From assembly GCA_030049955.1 (NCBI GenBank), contig JASIJX010000128.1, positions 1-7,494 on the forward strand: a stretch of DNA of 7,494 bases. The letters are read 5' to 3'. A program made the translations under genes and the position numbers. The notes beneath the pieces are model-generated. The model was given only the letters and a program-made list of their open reading frames with translations, had not been told where the DNA came from and did not search any database. This document shows positions 5,614 through 7,494 of this stretch, piece after piece (the stretch's first letter is position 1; each line of letters opens with the position of its first letter). The DNA comes from Acidobacteriaceae bacterium (GTDB lineage: Bacteria; Acidobacteriota; Terriglobia; Terriglobales; Acidobacteriaceae).

Positions 5614-5685
5614 ATGGTCCCGGCGCGCCCTTGTTGGGCAGAGATTCGCACTCGCTCGCTCGAAGAGAATTTCCGCATTCTTGCT
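5614..5685 (+). pseudogene. Truncated alr 5' fragment (first 24 codons), remnant or duplicate
   Basis: Codons 1-24 read MVPARPCWAEIRTRSLEENF then RILA. The intact alr at 7022 reads MVPMRPCWAEIRTRSLEENF then RCLA. Aligned without gaps, 61 of 72 bases agree, including an uninterrupted 24-base match (5653-5676 and 7061-7084). Nine codons differ, seven of them synonymously; the two amino-acid changes are Ala/Met at 4 and Ile/Cys at 22. Similarity may extend a few bases before the ATG (CAAATC against CAAGCC) and ends abruptly after codon 24. The catalytic lysine region is absent, so it cannot be a racemase. The frame continues to a stop at 5755-5757, a 47-codon ORF overlapping the start of the ykgJ-like gene in another frame. 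It may be a scar of a displaced alr, or now act as leader or upstream ORF for ykgJ. That it derives from alr is secure; the mechanism is not. Confidence 0.82.
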
Positions 5686-5698
5686 GTATGCTGCACGC

Positions 5699-6355
5699 AT
5701 GCGTCTTCCTCCGGCGGATTCCGCCCTGGTGCAGATTGTCGACGCCCACCTGCTTGACGCTGCGCAGCGCGCGGGGCCAATGCTGGCGTGCCGCGTCGGC
5801 TGCACTCAGTGCTGCCATGGCGCATTCCCCATCAATATGCTTGATGCGCTACGGCTCCGCTCAGGGCTTGCAGAGCTTCGCGCGTCTGATCCGCTGATTG
5901 CCGACGCTGTGGAACGCCGTGCCCGCGCGTGGATTGCAGAGCACGGCAAGAGATTCTCTGTCGACCTGGAGACCGGGCTGCTTGCTGTGGAGGACGAAAG
6001 CGAAGGAGGATTCGAAGACTTCTCTGCCGACGCTGCCTGCCCCGCCCTCGATCCCGCGACCGGACGGTGCGATGTGTATGCCTGGCGTCCGATGACCTGC
6101 CGCGTCTTCGGGCCGCCGGTACGCGCTGTTGGTGAAACCGGCGAAGAAGGTCTGGGCCACTGCGAGCTGTGTTTCATCGGCGCATCGCCGGAGCAGGTTG
6201 CTGCCTGCGAGATGCACGTTCCGCATGAACTCGAGGATAAGTTGGTCGAAGAAGTCACCGGCCATGCCAATGGCCCGGGTGAGACGGTGGTGGCCTTTGC
6301 GCTCGTTCATCGTAGCTTCGATCCAGCGAGCGACGACTCGTTGCATGAAAGGTGA
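5699..6355 (+). CDS. YkgJ-type cysteine-cluster (CxxCxxCC) protein
   Basis: Members of this family (Pfam YkgJ/UPF0153, putative zinc- or iron-chelating) are small cytosolic proteins with conserved cysteines; most lack a defined function. The 218-residue product has the signature CRVGCTQCCHG (Cys31, 35, 38, 39), a second group CPALDPATGRCDVYAWRPMT with Cys114, Cys124 and Cys134 (in TCRVFGPP), and a third, HCELC (Cys155, 158), with Cys170. The YAWRPMTCRVFG segment is the typical second half of the family. ATG 5699 is preferred; an in-frame TTG at 5681 would overlap the alr fragment. Neither has a clear ribosome site, and the ATG lies in the exact palindrome ACGCATGCGT (5695-5704). It is followed after 18 bases by the DUF1990 gene and then alr, probably one plus-strand unit. 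The hydrophilic N-terminus argues against secretion. Confidence 0.85.
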   Translation: MRLPPADSALVQIVDAHLLDAAQRAGPMLACRVGCTQCCHGAFPINMLDALRLRSGLAELRASDPLIADAVERRARAWIAEHGKRFSVDLETGLLAVEDESEGGFEDFSADAACPALDPATGRCDVYAWRPMTCRVFGPPVRAVGETGEEGLGHCELCFIGASPEQVAACEMHVPHELEDKLVEEVTGHANGPGETVVAFALVHRSFDPASDDSLHER

Positions 6356-6373
6356 TTCTGCAATACTGCCTCT

Positions 6374-6952
6374 GTGTTTCAATTCCATCTTCCTGGGGAT
6401 GCGGAAATTGCAAGCAGGATTGCGGCTGCACGCCAACTGCCGCATTCGAGCGCGGCCGTTCTCACCCTCTCCGGTCTCGCAAAGCCGATTCCCGCTGGAT
6501 TCGCCCATGACTTTTCCCGGTCCGAGCTCGGGAACGGGAGTAGCGCCTTCTGTCGCGCCAGGGCAGCAATACAGCAATGGCAGCAGTTCAACCTGGACTG
6601 GGTTTCAGTTGCAAATCCGAATGCTGCGGTTCGGGTAGGAGAAATCGTCGCTGTGCTGGCGCACACAGCAGGCCTGTGGTCGTTGAATCTCAGCAGGATC
6701 ATCGAAGCTCGCGACGATGAAGCGAACTTTGGCTTTGTTTACGCCACTACCCCCGCCCACGTTGAAGAGGGCCAAGAGCGATTCCTGCTCGCATTCGACG
6801 AGCAGAGCGGTGCCGTTAGTTATCTCATCGAAGCAGTTTCGCGCCCGCGTCATCCTCTGGCGCGCCTTGCTTATCCTTTTACAAGGGCCATGCAGCATCG
6901 CTTCTCGCGAGAATCGCATTTGCGCATGAGATCTCTGGTTGCAGGCGCATAG
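6374..6952 (+). CDS. DUF1990 (UPF0548) family protein
   Basis: The 192-residue product matches the DUF1990 pattern, a family of unknown function. Conserved parts seen are an alpha-helical W-containing segment RAAIQQWQQFNLDWV (63-77), VRVGEIVAVLAHTAGLWSLN (86-105), then FGFVYATTPAHVEEGQERFL (119-138), VSYLIEAVSRPRHPLARLA (148-166) and a C-terminal basic helix. No signal peptide or membrane segment is evident. The GTG at 6374 starts 18 bases after the ykgJ-like stop; the ribosome site is weak, and the second residue onward (FQFHLP) already fits the domain, so the start is likely close to right. Together with the preceding gene it occupies the space between the alr fragment and intact alr, suggesting that the pair arrived or was rearranged together. 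I infer no biochemical role. Confidence 0.86.
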   Translation: MFQFHLPGDAEIASRIAAARQLPHSSAAVLTLSGLAKPIPAGFAHDFSRSELGNGSSAFCRARAAIQQWQQFNLDWVSVANPNAAVRVGEIVAVLAHTAGLWSLNLSRIIEARDDEANFGFVYATTPAHVEEGQERFLLAFDEQSGAVSYLIEAVSRPRHPLARLAYPFTRAMQHRFSRESHLRMRSLVAGA

Positions 6953-6983
6953 CTGTGCGGGTCAAGATATCCACGCACATCGC

Positions 6984-7000
6984 TGCACGCGAAGCGTGCA
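6984..7000 (+). promoter_or_regulatory. Stable GAA-loop hairpin upstream of alr
   Basis: TGCACGC-GAA-GCGTGCA is a perfect 7-bp stem with a three-base loop. Its core GCGAAGC is known as an exceptionally stable mini-hairpin. It lies 22 bases before the alr ATG and 32 bases after the DUF1990 stop. No T-run follows, so it may be a weak terminator, an mRNA-stability element or an operator. The left arm GCTGCACGC also occurs at 5689-5697, just after the alr fragment. Confidence 0.4.
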
Positions 7001-7021
7001 ATACACTGTTGTTTGCAAGCC

Positions 7022-7093
7022 ATGGTCCCAATGCGTCCCTGCTGGGCGGAGATTCGCACACGCTCGCTCGAAGAGAATTTCCGCTGTCTTGCC
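7022..7093 (+). repeat. Second copy of the alr 5' direct repeat
   Basis: The first 72 bases of intact alr are a direct, diverged repeat of 5614-5685 (61 of 72 identical, offset 1408 bases). The pair flanks the ykgJ-like and DUF1990 genes. Recombination between the copies would remove both genes and leave a single alr. Confidence 0.8.
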
Positions 7094-7494
7094 GCGCTGG
7101 CTGCGCCGTACGCTGAATTGCTGGCCGTCGTCAAGGCCGATGCATACGGCCACTCGCTTGCGATTTGCGCGCCGGCCGCAGTCCGGGCTGGCGCAGACTG
7201 GCTGGGTGTAACCACGGTAGAAGAGGGAGTGGCTGCACGCGCAGCTTGCCAGGTGCTGTCGCATCCGCGCATTCTCATCATGGGTGGAGTGTTCCCCGGC
7301 CAGGGGATGGCTGCCATTCAGCATCAGCTCACGGCCGTAGCGTGGGAGCCGTGGCAGTTGCACGAGCTCGAAGCCGCCGCGCAGGCTGCAGGGCTGGCGC
7401 CTGGTTCCCTGCCGGTGCACCTCGAAATCGATACGGGGATGAACCGCCAGGGAGTCGATCCGAGCTCTCTCGATCCGCTGCTTGCGCGCTTCAC
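7022..7494 (+). CDS. alr: Alanine racemase (3' part beyond window)
   Basis: Alr is a pyridoxal-phosphate enzyme that interconverts L- and D-alanine, supplying D-alanine for peptidoglycan. The visible 157 residues are the N-terminal TIM-barrel part: RPCWAEIRTRSLEENFRCLA (5-24), the PLP-lysine motif VVKADAYGH with Lys38, WLGVTTVEEG for the next strand, LIMGGVF, and HLEIDTGMNRQGV, which contains the conserved substrate/PLP-region arginine of the DTGMxR motif. Family proteins are about 370 residues, so more than half lies beyond the edge, including the C-terminal catalytic tyrosine. The ATG at 7022 has no clear ribosome site; an internal ATG at codon 4 is possible, but the upstream fragment has alanine there and keeps the first ATG, supporting 7022. 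It is the third gene of the plus-strand run, 69 bases after DUF1990, with a hairpin between. Confidence 0.95.
   Translation, partial: MVPMRPCWAEIRTRSLEENFRCLAALAAPYAELLAVVKADAYGHSLAICAPAAVRAGADWLGVTTVEEGVAARAACQVLSHPRILIMGGVFPGQGMAAIQHQLTAVAWEPWQLHELEAAAQAAGLAPGSLPVHLEIDTGMNRQGVDPSSLDPLLARF

Noticed and set aside
5559..5825. N-terminal extension of the VOC protein
   Set aside because: It would run antisense across the alr fragment and the ykgJ-like start, is not VOC-like, and a strong ribosome site marks GTG 5558.

Overview
The window reads as a chromosomal segment of a GC-rich bacterium. Protein style (MtnA, a VOC protein ending in TYDPWA, the MscL tail, DUF1990) suggests Acidobacteriota, class Terriglobia. 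This is inference from remembered family sequences, not a search. Genes are dense, with no rRNA, tRNA, transposase or CRISPR array seen.

Layout: (1) Bases 1-1983, minus strand: mtnA, a small three-helix membrane protein, and mscL running off the left edge, possibly one transcription unit. (2) Bases 1984-2386: a divergent intergenic region with an attenuator-like hairpin just before mtnA and a second GC-rich hairpin plus T-tract before the bactofilin. (3) Bases 2387-2884, plus strand: a bactofilin. (4) Bases 2972-5558, minus strand: a VOC (glyoxalase-fold) gene overlapping a MurJ/MviN-family flippase by 4 bases (ATGA), then, after a palindrome-rich 95-base gap, a stand-alone receiver-domain response regulator. 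(5) Bases 5614-7494, plus strand: a 24-codon copy of the alr 5' end, a YkgJ-type cysteine-cluster protein, a DUF1990 protein, and the real alr, cut by the right edge.

Several genes concern the cell envelope: MscL (osmotic safety valve), bactofilin (cytoskeletal scaffold), the MurJ-like flippase (lipid-linked precursor export) and Alr (D-alanine for peptidoglycan). MtnA belongs to methionine salvage. The functional grouping is only suggestive.

The strongest anomaly is the alr 5' fragment 1408 bases upstream of the intact alr start. It matches at 61 of 72 bases, and seven of the nine differing codons are synonymous. It looks like the scar of an older alr interrupted or displaced where the ykgJ-like and DUF1990 genes now sit. 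Second, the MurJ-like protein lacks two arginines (positions of E. coli R52 and R270) reported as essential for lipid II flipping. Third, the MscL C-terminus carries a four-cysteine zinc-ribbon-like tail.
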